Notes: generated from the letters alone by a model not told the origin. Shown: positions 49,528 through 58,902, numbered from the stretch's first letter. The stretch is DNA of 64,000 nt from Oscillospiraceae bacterium (GCA_015067565.1 SVMF01000013.1:16055-80054), one strand, 5' to 3'. Program-made: numbers and translations.

Positions 49528-51165
49528 TCAGTTTGTCGTCTGCATTTCGACCAGTCTTCCGTTGCCGTAACGCTCGCGCAGGACAGTCTTCTCGATCTTT
49601 CCGGTCGGATTTCTCGGAACCGTGTCAAAAATGACTCGTTTGGGGCGCTTGTATCTCGGCAAAGCAAGGCAGAATGTGTCGATGTCTTCTTTGCTCAGGC
49701 TCTCGCCTTCCTTTGCCTCGATGACAGCGGCTGCAATTTCGCCGAGTCGGCTGTCTGACAGGCCGATGACCGCCACATCCTTGATCTTTTCGTGGCCGCG
49801 AAGGAAATCCTCGATCTGCACCGGATACAAATTTTCACCGCCGGTGATGATGACGTCCTTCTTGCGGTCAACCAGATAGATAAAGCCGTCGTCATCTTCC
49901 TTGGCCATATCGCCTGTGTAGAGCCAGCCATCATGCAGCACCTCCGAGGTAGCCTCCTCGTTTTTGTAGTAGCACAGCATCACACCGTCGCCCTTGACCG
50001 CCAGTTCTCCGATCTCACCTCTTGCAACTGCGTTGCCGTCGTCATTGATGATCTTCGTCTGCCAACCGTGGCCGGCCTTTCCGATGGCTCCCACCTTGCC
50101 AATGTTTTCCACACCCAAATGGACACAGCCCGGGCCAATAGATTCAGACAGACCATAGTTTGTGTCATATTGGTGGTTCGGAAACACCTTCTTCCAGCGG
50201 TGAATCAGGCTCGGCGGCACGGGCTGTGCACCGATGTGCATCAGCCGCCAGGAGTCGAGCATATATTCATCGAGGTTCACCTCGCCGCTTTCCAAAGCAT
50301 CCAGCAGATCCTGCGCCCACGGAACAAGGAGCCAAACAATGCTGCATTTTTCCTCGGTCACCGCGCGAAGAATCCACTTCGGCTTCACACCGCGCAGCAA
50401 TACCGCCTTGCTGCCGGAAACAAGGCTGCCGAACCAGTGCATTTTTGCTCCCGTATGATACAGCGGAGGAATGCATAAAAACACATCGTCGTGCGTCTGG
50501 CCATGGTGCGCCTGCTCGGTATGGCAGGCAGACAGCAAGGCTCTGTGATTGTGCAGGATCGCCTTAGGGAATCCCGTCGTGCCCGAGGAAAAATAAATCG
50601 CAGCATGGTCCTCCAGGCTAACCTGCACCGGAGGCGGCGTGATCGCACAGTAGTGGATCAGCTCGTCATAGGATTCAGCAAAGGACGGAACATCCTTTCC
50701 TACGAAGAATTTGTATTTGACGCGCTTGATCTTGCCCAAAATCGGCTCGATACGGCTGACAAATTCAGGGCCAAACACCAAAATGTCCACATCAGCAAGA
50801 TCGATGCAATACTCAATCTCATCCGAGCTGTAGCGGAAATTCATCGGCACCGCCAGTGCGCCTGCCTTCAGAATACCGAAATAGATCGGCAACCACTGCA
50901 TACAGTTCATCATCAAAATTGCCACTCGCTGTCCCTTGCGAATCCCTCTGCTGAGAAGGAGATTGGCAAATCGGTTGGCATCACGATCAAACTGTTCCCA
51001 CGTCATCTCCCGGCGGTACGGCTGATCGCCGGTGGCATTCTCGATCAGGCTGAAGTCTCTCCATGTGACGGCCCGGTCTCTCTCCTCCGACGGATTGATC
51101 TCAACCAGCGCGGTCTGTGTACCGTAAAGTCTGGCATTTCGTTCCAAATAATCAAAAATTACCAT
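49528..51165 (-). CDS. acyl-CoA synthetase (AMP-forming)
   Basis: The 545-residue ligase joins a carboxylic acid to CoA through an acyl-adenylate. Start moved to the ATG at 51165; the ORF track start lies in the terminator hairpin. Motifs are AAIYFSSGTTGFPKAILH (P-loop), YGLSESIGPGC, GWLYTGDMAKEDDDGFIYLV and the C-terminal lysine in PRNPTGKIEKTVL. Chain length preference is not visible. It precedes the ior promoter, so it is a separate unit. Confidence 0.9.
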   Translation of the reverse strand: MVIFDYLERNARLYGTQTALVEINPSEERDRAVTWRDFSLIENATGDQPYRREMTWEQFDRDANRFANLLLSRGIRKGQRVAILMMNCMQWLPIYFGILKAGALAVPMNFRYSSDEIEYCIDLADVDILVFGPEFVSRIEPILGKIKRVKYKFFVGKDVPSFAESYDELIHYCAITPPPVQVSLEDHAAIYFSSGTTGFPKAILHNHRALLSACHTEQAHHGQTHDDVFLCIPPLYHTGAKMHWFGSLVSGSKAVLLRGVKPKWILRAVTEEKCSIVWLLVPWAQDLLDALESGEVNLDEYMLDSWRLMHIGAQPVPPSLIHRWKKVFPNHQYDTNYGLSESIGPGCVHLGVENIGKVGAIGKAGHGWQTKIINDDGNAVARGEIGELAVKGDGVMLCYYKNEEATSEVLHDGWLYTGDMAKEDDDGFIYLVDRKKDVIITGGENLYPVQIEDFLRGHEKIKDVAVIGLSDSRLGEIAAAVIEAKEGESLSKEDIDTFCLALPRYKRPKRVIFDTVPRNPTGKIEKTVLRERYGNGRLVEMQTTN

Positions 51166-51173
51166 AGTGCCTC

Positions 51174-51211
51174 CTAAAAAAATCATCCTCTGCATCAAGC
51201 AGAGGATGATT
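51174..51211 (-). terminator. terminator after the LtaS-like gene, touching the next ribosome binding site
   Basis: Perfect 13-bp arms (AATCATCCTCTGC and complement), 5-base loop, then TTTTTTT on the minus strand immediately followed by AGGAGG of the acyl-CoA synthetase gene. Confidence 0.85.
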
Positions 51212-51238
51212 CGACTATTTTATCTCTCTGCCGCGAGA

Positions 51239-53278
51239 TCAATTGTTCATTTCGTCCGCCCCGCTGTCCGGCACTCTCGGTGCGTTCCAAACATGCGGCT
51301 CGGTTCTGCTTAGGATCTCCAGCTCATCTCCTGCGGAAATCTGGCGAATGTCGATCAACGAACCATCATAAAGCGGCAGCCCCCGCGCGATCAGATGGCT
51401 TTTGGAGACGAACTCTGTCACACATTCCTCATCATCGACATAAATACGGCTGTAACGTGTAAAATTCTGTCCGTAGACATGATATACTCCGTCGAGCAAA
51501 ATCACAGACGAGATGGAAATGTCTTCCACATCAAAGCGCAGCGAGGTCGGCAGGATCATGCCCTGAGATGCAAAATGCTCACCTTCAAGCATATCATATT
51601 CCAGATTCTGCAAATCCTTCTGGAACAGCAGATCCTCATCGGGTGGGAAATCGTTGCTCTGATGCAGACGGAAGATCTCGCCCTCGTATATGCCGCAAAG
51701 CTGCATCACATACGCAGCAAGCTGGTAGGTCTGCAGATCGCGCTTTTCATTGCCGATGTCAAAATTCGCCCAGATCACATACTCCGTGGTCTGCTCGTTT
51801 CCATAGGTCAACTCCTCGGGTTGGATATTGAAGCTCGGCAAATGGTCGCCGTAGAACACGACCACGGTTTTCTCGTCATAGTCCTGCAGGATCTTGACCA
51901 GATCGCCCACGAAGGCATCGGTCTGCATCAGCTGGTAAAGGTAGTACTCAAAGCCGATCTTTCGGCTCTCATCCATGCCCTCGCAGGAAAGATAATCATA
52001 ACCTTCCAAGTATTCCGAGGGGTACCTTCCATGCGGCTGCACCGCAACGGTAAAGACCAGATCCGACTCCGGCGTTGCCGTCAGGCATTTCTGGATTTCC
52101 TTTGTCAGGCAGGCATCCTTGGCCCACAAGGTCGGTGTGAAGTCCTTCTCGGGATCCAGATCCATATACTCCAGAGAGGTGAAGGTCTCAAAGGACAAGT
52201 TGGCATAGACCAGATCTCTGTCGTAGAAGGTCGCATTATTGTTGTGAATGGCATGGGTACGGTATCCGATCTGCAGCAGGCTAGAGGCCAGGGTCTGCGG
52301 ACAGGCGGCATCCACGATGGACATATACGGGTACTCACCCACACCGAAATGGCTCAGGTTCATGCCCGTAAGGACCTCAAACTCCGTATTGGCCGTACCT
52401 GCACCGATACAGGGTACGGACAGAAGGCCACTCGGGTAGGCTTCGCGCAATGCGCGGAAGTTCGGTACGGCATCGGTCTCATAGCTCACATCATCAAGAT
52501 ATGTCGGGTCAAAGAAGCTCTCGAGCTGGACAAAGACAATGTTCGGAGGATCCTGCGCCGTCTCGGGAAGCACGCTCGTGCCCTCCTTAATGTCCTCGAT
52601 CGTGGTTTTGGAATAGTCCTCCGGTTCTCCGACACCGCCGGTGATCAGACTGGCCGCGAAGCAATAGCAGAAGCCGTTGTCTCGATAGGCACGGGGCAGA
52701 TTGTGAAAATCCTCCGTGCTCTGCAGCGCACCCATCTTGGTCATAAGCGGAGTCAGCGCCAGCAGAAGCAGCATGAATGCCACCAAATGCGTTGCCGCAA
52801 AGGAGAACATCGCCCGATGCTTTTTGGCCCTGTAGAGGACATAGCAGATCCCCGCAATCGCCACTGCGATCAGGAACATCAGCAGTCCCAGTTCAAACAG
52901 GGAAAGATACTTGTGGAAGATCGTCCGCACCGAGCTCATCAGCCAGATATCGGGAGCCGTCAGGGGCATGGAGCGATAGCTGATCAGAATGCTATCAGCA
53001 ATAGCAACACCGATCCACACACCGCCGGCTACAAACAGAGAAAAGGATCGTCTTCGGAACAGCAGCGCAAAGCACAAGCTCAAAAAAACCAAAAACGCGT
53101 TATAGAGATATGTCAGCGGTCTTGTCGTCATGAACACGACCGTAGCATCCACAGATCGTCTTGCCAGAATCTCGACACAAATCACGATCAAAAGGGCTGC
53201 AAGCACACACTTGAGCAGCAAGCGATAGTTCTGCTTCGTCATCGTCTGCTTCAGCCGATCCAATAAGGCTCGCTTCAT
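51239..53278 (-). CDS. LtaS-family membrane sulfatase/phosphotransferase
   Basis: The 679-residue protein has five membrane segments in residues 20-190 (LLLKCVLAALLIVICVEILA and others) and an outer alkaline-phosphatase-type domain: NIVFVQLESFFDP, the catalytic threonine in GAGTANTEFEVLTG, and VVFYGDHLPSFNIQPEE for metal binding. LtaS enzymes polymerise glycerol-phosphate for lipoteichoic acid. An extra C-terminal region of about 130 residues (YHVYGQNFTRYSRIYVDD) is larger than in typical LtaS and may bind a polymer or protein. Confidence 0.85.
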   Translation of the reverse strand: MKRALLDRLKQTMTKQNYRLLLKCVLAALLIVICVEILARRSVDATVVFMTTRPLTYLYNAFLVFLSLCFALLFRRRSFSLFVAGGVWIGVAIADSILISYRSMPLTAPDIWLMSSVRTIFHKYLSLFELGLLMFLIAVAIAGICYVLYRAKKHRAMFSFAATHLVAFMLLLLALTPLMTKMGALQSTEDFHNLPRAYRDNGFCYCFAASLITGGVGEPEDYSKTTIEDIKEGTSVLPETAQDPPNIVFVQLESFFDPTYLDDVSYETDAVPNFRALREAYPSGLLSVPCIGAGTANTEFEVLTGMNLSHFGVGEYPYMSIVDAACPQTLASSLLQIGYRTHAIHNNNATFYDRDLVYANLSFETFTSLEYMDLDPEKDFTPTLWAKDACLTKEIQKCLTATPESDLVFTVAVQPHGRYPSEYLEGYDYLSCEGMDESRKIGFEYYLYQLMQTDAFVGDLVKILQDYDEKTVVVFYGDHLPSFNIQPEELTYGNEQTTEYVIWANFDIGNEKRDLQTYQLAAYVMQLCGIYEGEIFRLHQSNDFPPDEDLLFQKDLQNLEYDMLEGEHFASQGMILPTSLRFDVEDISISSVILLDGVYHVYGQNFTRYSRIYVDDEECVTEFVSKSHLIARGLPLYDGSLIDIRQISAGDELEILSRTEPHVWNAPRVPDSGADEMNN

Positions 53279-53318
53279 ACGTTAAAGCCAAGTCCCTCCT
53301 TTCCTTCTGTCTTACAAC

Positions 53319-53346
53319 AGTATATCATTTTTGCGCTAAAAATCAA
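53319..53346 (-). promoter_or_regulatory. probable promoter of the LtaS-like gene
   Basis: TTGATT and TATACT are separated by 16 nt on the minus strand. Confidence 0.5.
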
Positions 53347-53374
53347 CAGATTTTTTCATTTTAACAATGCATAC

Positions 53375-53403
53375 TTGCAACTGCGAAGAAAAAATGCTAT
53401 AAT
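53375..53403 (+). promoter_or_regulatory. probable promoter of the CobW pair
   Basis: TTGCAA and TATAAT are separated by 17 nt, 40 nt before the ATG at 53443. Confidence 0.6.
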
Positions 53404-53442
53404 GATTTGGAATTTTTGAAACGCGAAAGGAAGAATTTTCTT

Positions 53443-54537
53443 ATGACCAATATCGATATTTATTCCGGCTTTCTCGGTGCCGGCAAAACCACGCTGATCA
53501 AGAAGATGATCCGGGAGGCTTATTCAGATGAAAAGCTCGTTCTGATCGAAAACGAATTTGGTGAGATCGGCATTGACGGCAGCTTCATGCAGGAGGCCGG
53601 CATTGCTGTCAACGAGATCAATTCCGGCTGCATCTGCTGCTCTCTGGTCGGTGATTTCGGCAAGGCGCTGCATCAGGTCATCGACGAATATCATCCCGAC
53701 CGAATTCTGATTGAGCCGTCGGGTGTCGGCAAGCTGTCCGATGTCATCGGTGCGGTACGCCGTGTCGAAAGCGATGAGGTGAAGCTTAATGCGAGCATCA
53801 CGGTCGTCGATGCAACGAAGTGCAAGGTTTACTTGAAAAACTTCGGTGAGTTCTATCGGAACCAGATCGAAAATGCCGATGCGATCATTTTCAGCCGCAC
53901 GGACAAGCTCTCTGAGCAGAAGCTGCACGACGCGCTTCACCTCATTACCGAGGCGCTCGGCGATAAGGATTGCGTGCTTCTGTCCACACCGTGGGACGAG
54001 CTGACCGGTAAGCAAATTGCAGAAACCGCCGCACATCACAACACGCTGGAGCATGAGCTCCACGAGCTTATGCACGAGGCAGAGCATCATCACGATGAGG
54101 ATTGCAACTGCCCGCATTGCCATGAGCACGAGCATGAGCACGAGCATGAGCACGAGCATGGGCACGAGCATGAGCACCATCACGAAGAAGGCTGCGACTG
54201 CCCGCGCTGCCAAGAGCATCACGAGCATCACCATCATCACGATCACCACCATCACCATGCAGACGAGATCTTCGCAAGCTGGGGTGTCGAGACCGTACAG
54301 CGCTACACCGCCGAGGAACTCGCTGCCATTCTGGCCGAGCTGGATAATGCAGACCGCTTCGGCATCGTCCTGCGCGCCAAGGGCATCGTACAGGCTCACG
54401 ACGGCTCCTGGCTTCACTTTGACCATGTGCCCGGGGAGCACGAGGTTCGCAGTGGCTGCGCCGCTCCCATCGGCCGCATCTGCGTCATCGGCTCGAAGCT
54501 GAACGAAGACGCATTGAAAACCCGCTTTGGTATCTGA
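53443..54537 (+). CDS. CobW/COG0523-family GTPase with long His-rich metal-binding insert
   Basis: A G3E GTPase that delivers metal ions to client proteins. Start moved to the ATG at 53443 after AAAGGAAG. Motifs are the P-loop YSGFLGAGKTTLIKK, the metal-binding CxCC in NSGCICCSLVG, and FSRTDKLSEQ (guanine specificity). Residues about 215-285 are a His/Glu stretch made of repeated EH and HH, with CPHC and CPRC pairs, an unusually long metal buffer. The C-terminal CobW domain ends EHEVRSGCAAPIGRICVIGS. Confidence 0.9.
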   Translation: MTNIDIYSGFLGAGKTTLIKKMIREAYSDEKLVLIENEFGEIGIDGSFMQEAGIAVNEINSGCICCSLVGDFGKALHQVIDEYHPDRILIEPSGVGKLSDVIGAVRRVESDEVKLNASITVVDATKCKVYLKNFGEFYRNQIENADAIIFSRTDKLSEQKLHDALHLITEALGDKDCVLLSTPWDELTGKQIAETAAHHNTLEHELHELMHEAEHHHDEDCNCPHCHEHEHEHEHEHEHGHEHEHHHEEGCDCPRCQEHHEHHHHHDHHHHHADEIFASWGVETVQRYTAEELAAILAELDNADRFGIVLRAKGIVQAHDGSWLHFDHVPGEHEVRSGCAAPIGRICVIGSKLNEDALKTRFGI

Positions 54538-54547
54538 GGAGGCTCCC

Positions 54548-55483
54548 ATGCAGATTCCCGTATACGCGTTCACCGGTTTTTTGGATGCCGGCAAAACCAA
54601 GTTCATTCAGGAAACCCTCTGCGACCCTCGCTTCAACGGCGGCGAAAGAACGCTTCTTTTGCTGTGCGAAGAGGGAGAGGAGGAATTCGACCTTGCTCCG
54701 TATCCGCATAAGAACGTCTTTTTGGAAGTCGTCGACGAGGAATCCGTCACGACCGCTGAGCTCGATGCGCTGTTCAGGAAGCACCGTGCCGAGCGTGTGG
54801 TGCTTGAGCTCAACGGCATGCTGACAGCCGATGTGTTCTATCAGAAAATGCCGCAGGATTGGGTCATTGCGCAGGAGGTCATGTTTGCCGATGCAAACAC
54901 CATCCTGACCTACAATCAGAATATGCGCTCCCTGGTCGTCGATAAACTCAGCGGATGCGAGATGGTATGCTTCAATCGTGTTCCGGTCGGAAGTGACATC
55001 ATGCCGCTGCACAAGCTCGCCCGCGCAGTCAATCGCCGTGTAGGCATCATCTACGAGTATGCTGACGGAACAACGAAGTTCGACGAGATTGAAGATCCTC
55101 TCCCCTACGACATCAACGCACCCATCATTGAAATCGCTGATGAGGATTATGCGCTGTTCTACCGTGATCTGACGGAGGAACCCAAGAAATATAACGGAAA
55201 AACCGTCCACTTCAAGGCGCAGGTCGCCAAGCTCCGCAAGGAAAAAAGCGGCTATTTCGCCCCGGGACGTTTTGTGATGACCTGCTGTGTCGATGATATT
55301 GAGTTTATGGGCATCCCTTGCAAATATGACGGCTCCGAACAGCTCAAGGCGCGCACTTGGGTATGGGTCACAGCCGAAGTTCAGACCCGTTTCCACGCCA
55401 TCTATCGCGGCACTGGCCCGATCCTGACCGCCAAGGAAGTTCTTCCTGCCGAACCAGCCAAGGACGAGGTCGCTCTGTTTTAG
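54548..55483 (+). CDS. CobW-type GTPase domain fused to DUF1980/YcgQ-like domain
   Basis: The 311-residue protein begins MQIPVYAFTGFLDAGKTKFI, the CobW P-loop, but lacks the CxCC motif of its neighbour. The C-terminal third (EDYALFYRDLTEEPKKYNGK, then TVHFKAQVAK, RFVMTCCVDDIEFMGIPC) resembles DUF1980/TIGR03943 proteins, which accompany a COG0523-linked permease. GGAGG lies before the ATG, 10 nt after the first CobW gene. The pair is probably one metal-handling unit; no permease lies beside it. Confidence 0.75.
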   Translation: MQIPVYAFTGFLDAGKTKFIQETLCDPRFNGGERTLLLLCEEGEEEFDLAPYPHKNVFLEVVDEESVTTAELDALFRKHRAERVVLELNGMLTADVFYQKMPQDWVIAQEVMFADANTILTYNQNMRSLVVDKLSGCEMVCFNRVPVGSDIMPLHKLARAVNRRVGIIYEYADGTTKFDEIEDPLPYDINAPIIEIADEDYALFYRDLTEEPKKYNGKTVHFKAQVAKLRKEKSGYFAPGRFVMTCCVDDIEFMGIPCKYDGSEQLKARTWVWVTAEVQTRFHAIYRGTGPILTAKEVLPAEPAKDEVALF

Positions 55484-55499
55484 TTCTAAATTTCATATT

Positions 55500-55700
55500 T
55501 TGTGGTAAGATAATCAAGGCAATGCAAGATTGGAATGGGAAAATCCCAACGGTACCAAGCCGCCGTAGACGGGCATAGGCCGCAGTGTGTCATTGGCAAA
55601 GGCCGAGAAGGCACACCGCATCATGGCGCCCGGAGTCGGAATACAGAGCATTGTCTGCACCCGACAGACTCTTGGGGACAGTCCGTCGGATGTTTTGTCA
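55500..55700 (+). promoter_or_regulatory. probable cobalamin riboswitch
   Basis: The leader of the ECF operon has the order of conserved blocks of B12-type aptamers: TGGAATGGGAAAATCCC, AACGGTACCAAGCCGCCGTA (counterpart of the core GCCACTG block), GGGC, a variable arm, and GGAGTCGGAATACAGAGC (counterpart of the 3' GTCAGGATACCTGC block). A terminator follows at 55708-55739. The match is by eye and some core bases differ from the consensus, so a variant class is possible. Confidence 0.68.
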
Positions 55701-55707
55701 TGTCTTT

Positions 55708-55739
55708 TTGCGTCCTCTTGCGGAGGACGCAATTTTTTT
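55708..55739 (+). terminator. riboswitch-controlled terminator
   Basis: TTGCGTCCTC-TTGC-GGAGGACGCAA followed by TTTTTTT, then GGAGGTG of the EcfT gene. Position between aptamer and first gene indicates transcription control. Confidence 0.88.
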
Positions 55740-55751
55740 GGAGGTGATTTC

Positions 55752-56591
55752 TTGAAACATGATGCTTTTTCCACCTGCCATCCGTGGGTAAATCTCATAT
55801 ACTTTCTCAGCGTGATCGGCTGCAGCGTCGTGATCCGTCACCCCTTCTATCTGGCCGTCAGCCTTGTAGGGGCACTTTTGTACCTGCTTTGTCTCCAAGG
55901 GCAAAAGGCATGGAAAACACTCGGCCTCTCCTTGCCCCTGTTTTTGATCGTCACGCTGGTTAACCCACTTTTCAACACCTCAGGCGCAACGATTTTATTT
56001 CGGCTTTTTTCCCGCCCCTATACGCTTGAAGCGCTGTGCTACGGTGCAGCAACTGCGCTTGGCATTGTGTGTGTGATCGTCTGGTTTGCCTGTTATCAGC
56101 AAGTCATGACCAGCGACAAATTTACTGCACTGTTCGGAAATCTTTCGATCTCTGTGTTGCTTGTTATGATTCTTCGGATGATCCCACGGCTCAGTCGCAA
56201 GACACAGCAGATCACAAATGCCAGACGCTGTATCGGCCTTCCGCCCGAAAGAAAACAGGCATTTCGGGTGCTGTCGGCCGTGACGGACGATGCGCTCGAC
56301 GGCAGTATCGTCACTGCCGACTCCATGCGTGCCCGCGGTTACGGCAGCGCAAAGCGCACCTGCTTTTTTTGCCATCGCTTCGGCCCGCAAGATGGCTTAT
56401 TGCTCACTTTACTCGCTGCGAGCATGGCCGTTGTCATCTTCTTCGGCCGAACCGATGTGCTATACACACCGCAAATCCGAATCCTGAACATTTCGTGGGA
56501 GTTTACCGCATTTGCTGTTTTGGCGCTTCTTCCCAGCATTTTACACGCGAAGGAGGTGCTCTTGTGGCACAGCTTGAGATCCAAAATCTAA
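55752..56591 (+). CDS. ECF transporter T component
   Basis: The membrane scaffold of an energy-coupling-factor importer. Start is the TTG at 55752, 7 nt after GGAGG; the ORF track start lies in the riboswitch. The 279-residue protein has four to five membrane segments (LIYFLSVIGCSVVIRHPFYL and others), the ATPase-coupling motif SMRARGYG and the upstream counterpart ARRCIGLPPERK. Downstream genes supply the ATPase and S component. Confidence 0.88.
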   Translation: MKHDAFSTCHPWVNLIYFLSVIGCSVVIRHPFYLAVSLVGALLYLLCLQGQKAWKTLGLSLPLFLIVTLVNPLFNTSGATILFRLFSRPYTLEALCYGAATALGIVCVIVWFACYQQVMTSDKFTALFGNLSISVLLVMILRMIPRLSRKTQQITNARRCIGLPPERKQAFRVLSAVTDDALDGSIVTADSMRARGYGSAKRTCFFCHRFGPQDGLLLTLLAASMAVVIFFGRTDVLYTPQIRILNISWEFTAFAVLALLPSILHAKEVLLWHSLRSKI

Positions 56592-58189
56592 CCTTCACCT
56601 ACCCCAATGCCCAAAAGCCGTGTCTATGCGACATCTCTCTGTCCGTCAAGCAAGGAGAATTTATCCTTTTGTGCGGACAAAGCGGCAGCGGAAAGACCAC
56701 CCTTTTGCGACATATGAAGCCGTTGCTGGCACCACACGGAGAAAAAAGCGGCCGAATCTGCTATGACGGAGCACCGCTGTGTGCCGATCGCCACAATGCA
56801 GACATTGGCTTCGTGATGCAAAATCCCGATGATCAGATCGTTACCGATCGCGTCAATCACGAGCTCTCCTTCGGTTTGGAGAGCATCGGCTGTGAGCAGA
56901 GCAAAATGCGCCTTCGGGTCGCAGAAATGGCAAGCTATTTTGGCATCGAAGCATGGTTCCACCGTGATACAAGTCTGCTCTCAGGCGGAGAAAAACAGCT
57001 TCTGAATTTAGCTTCTGTGCTTGCCATGCAGCCGAAGTTGCTGCTCCTGGATGAGCCGACAGCGCAGCTCGATCCGCTGGCCGCTGCCGATTTCTTAAAC
57101 ACGCTGCACAGACTCAATCGCGAGCTGGGCATCACGGTCATTATCAGCGAGCATCGATTGGAGGAAGTCTTCCCCATTGCCGACCGCGTCATCGTGATGG
57201 ATGAAGGCTGCATTCTGGCAGATGACTTCCCTGCCCGTGTCGGTGTGTTTTTATTTGCACAGACGCATCCGATGTTTTCTGCCGTGCCGACACCGCTGCG
57301 TGTGTCGCTAAGCTGCAATTCCTCCGAAATGCCCATCACCGTCCGCGAGGGTCGATGCTGGATTGAGCAACACATCAACAAGCCGATCATAGTCGAGGTC
57401 AATATGCCTCAGTTCAATTCCGAAGTCTGCTTGCATCTGAAAAATGTGTGGTTCCGATATGAAAAGGACTCGCCTGACATTCTCAAGGGTGTCACCCTGC
57501 GCGTGCCGAAGGGCTGTATTTATGCCGTGGTCGGCGGCAACGGCACTGGAAAATCCACGCTGCTCAAGTCCATCTGCGGAATCTGCCGCCCCTATCACGG
57601 AAGGGTCGAAATATTCGGAGAAACACAGAAAAAGTACAGAAAAGAGCTGTTTCGCAATGGGCTTTGTATGCTGCCGCAGGATCCCAAGAACCTTTTTTCC
57701 GCAGATACCGTCCTTGATGAGCTGAAGGAAATGGATGCTGGCGCTGCACTCACAATGGCCGAGCTCTGCGAGCTGTCATCTGTGCTGCAAATGCATCCGC
57801 ACGATCTTTCAGGCGGTGAGCAGCAGCGACTGGCCTTGGCCAAGGTGCTTCTGACAAAGCCAAGGTTCCTTCTGCTTGACGAACCGACCAAGGGTCTGGA
57901 TCAGGTGTGGAAAAAACGCTTTGCAGAGATATTATGTAAACTAAAGCAGAAAGGAACCACCATCCTTCTGGTCAGTCATGACATTGAATTCTGCGCTGAG
58001 TATGCGGATCTTGCAGCCTTGTTCTTCGACGGGCAGCTCATCACGCAAGATATGCGGCAAAGATTTTTCTCGCAAAACAGCTTCTACACCACAGCCGCTG
58101 CTCGCATGAGCCGAGGTTATTTTGAAAATGCAGTATCGACGCAGGAGCTGCTTCAGGCCTGTCTCGCAAGCGCAAAGGAGGCACCATGA
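56564..58189 (+). CDS. ECF transporter fused double ATPase (A1-A2)
   Basis: One 541-residue chain holds both ATPase halves. Start is the GTG at 56564 after GGAGGTG; it overlaps EcfT by 28 nt. First half: Walker A LLCGQSGSGKTTLLRH, signature LLSGGEKQLLNLASV, Walker B LLLLDEPTAQLDP. Second half: VVGGNGTGKSTLLKS, DLSGGEQQRLALAKV, FLLLDEPTKGLDQ. Both sets look intact, so both sites should hydrolyse ATP. Fused EcfA is a known form in Clostridia. Confidence 0.92.
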   Translation: MAQLEIQNLTFTYPNAQKPCLCDISLSVKQGEFILLCGQSGSGKTTLLRHMKPLLAPHGEKSGRICYDGAPLCADRHNADIGFVMQNPDDQIVTDRVNHELSFGLESIGCEQSKMRLRVAEMASYFGIEAWFHRDTSLLSGGEKQLLNLASVLAMQPKLLLLDEPTAQLDPLAAADFLNTLHRLNRELGITVIISEHRLEEVFPIADRVIVMDEGCILADDFPARVGVFLFAQTHPMFSAVPTPLRVSLSCNSSEMPITVREGRCWIEQHINKPIIVEVNMPQFNSEVCLHLKNVWFRYEKDSPDILKGVTLRVPKGCIYAVVGGNGTGKSTLLKSICGICRPYHGRVEIFGETQKKYRKELFRNGLCMLPQDPKNLFSADTVLDELKEMDAGAALTMAELCELSSVLQMHPHDLSGGEQQRLALAKVLLTKPRFLLLDEPTKGLDQVWKKRFAEILCKLKQKGTTILLVSHDIEFCAEYADLAALFFDGQLITQDMRQRFFSQNSFYTTAAARMSRGYFENAVSTQELLQACLASAKEAP

Positions 58190-58869
58190 ATCGTTCCAGA
58201 CTGTTTACGCTTCTTACCGTGCTTGTGTGCATTCCGCTGACTCTCGTCCTCGGCAGCTTATTGCAAAGAAAGAGCTATTATTTCATCAGCACACTCCTTA
58301 TCGTCGAGGCCATGCTCCCCTTCTTCGTTACCTTCGAACACCGCAGAGCGCAGGCACGGGAGCTGGTTTTGATTGCCGTCATGAGTGCACTGGCCGCCGT
58401 TTCAAGGCTCATTTTTGCCTTTATACCGCACTTCAAGCCGATCACCGCCATCATCATGCTCTGCGGCATCTCCTTTGGCCCACAGGCAGGCTTTCTATCA
58501 GGTGCAATGTCTGCCTTGGCGAGCAATTTTATCCTTGGGCAAGGCTTCTGGACACCGTGGCAGATGTTTGCCTACGGTCTGTGCGGTCTGCTCGGGGGAC
58601 TCTGTTTTCACAAGCGGCAGCAGGCGAAGCCACTTTGGCTAGCCGGATTCGGTTTTGCGGTCATTGGATTGATCGTCGGCCCCGTGCTGGATTGCAGCTC
58701 GGTGTTTCTGTTCCTCTCCGAGCTGACATGGCAGGGTGTTTTGGGCATTTTTGCCGCAGGTTTGTTTGCCAACACTATGCACGCGCTCTCGTGCGCTATC
58801 ACGTTGTATCTTTTTGCAAAGCCGATGCTTACGAAACTGCGCCGTCTGCAAAACAAATATGGCATATAA
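58186..58869 (+). CDS. ECF transporter S component, probable cobalamin importer
   Basis: The 227-residue membrane protein has six segments and the S-component core ELVLIAVMSALAAVSRLIFA followed by HFKPITAIIMLCGISFGPQA and WTPWQMFAYGLCGLLGGLCF. Its start overlaps the ATPase stop (ATGA). Substrate assignment to cobalamin or a precursor rests on the probable B12 riboswitch at the operon head and on resemblance to CbrT/CblT-type proteins; other vitamins cannot be excluded. Confidence 0.75.
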   Translation: MNRSRLFTLLTVLVCIPLTLVLGSLLQRKSYYFISTLLIVEAMLPFFVTFEHRRAQARELVLIAVMSALAAVSRLIFAFIPHFKPITAIIMLCGISFGPQAGFLSGAMSALASNFILGQGFWTPWQMFAYGLCGLLGGLCFHKRQQAKPLWLAGFGFAVIGLIVGPVLDCSSVFLFLSELTWQGVLGIFAAGLFANTMHALSCAITLYLFAKPMLTKLRRLQNKYGI

Positions 58870-58898
58870 AAACCGCCAATCGGAATGATTGGCGGTTT
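58870..58898. terminator. bidirectional terminator between convergent genes
   Basis: AAACCGCCAATC-N5-GATTGGCGGTTT, perfect 12-bp arms with A/T ends on both sides. Confidence 0.8.
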
Positions 58899-58902
58899 CC
58901 TA

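Noticed and set aside
51395-53266. 623-residue plus-strand ORF
   Set aside because: Antisense to the LtaS-like gene; Gln/His/Arg-rich without any fold signature.
54100-54260. possible tandem repeat or CRISPR-like array
   Set aside because: The GAGCAC/GAGCAT repeats are codons of the His/Glu-rich metal-binding part of the CobW-type protein; no spacers.
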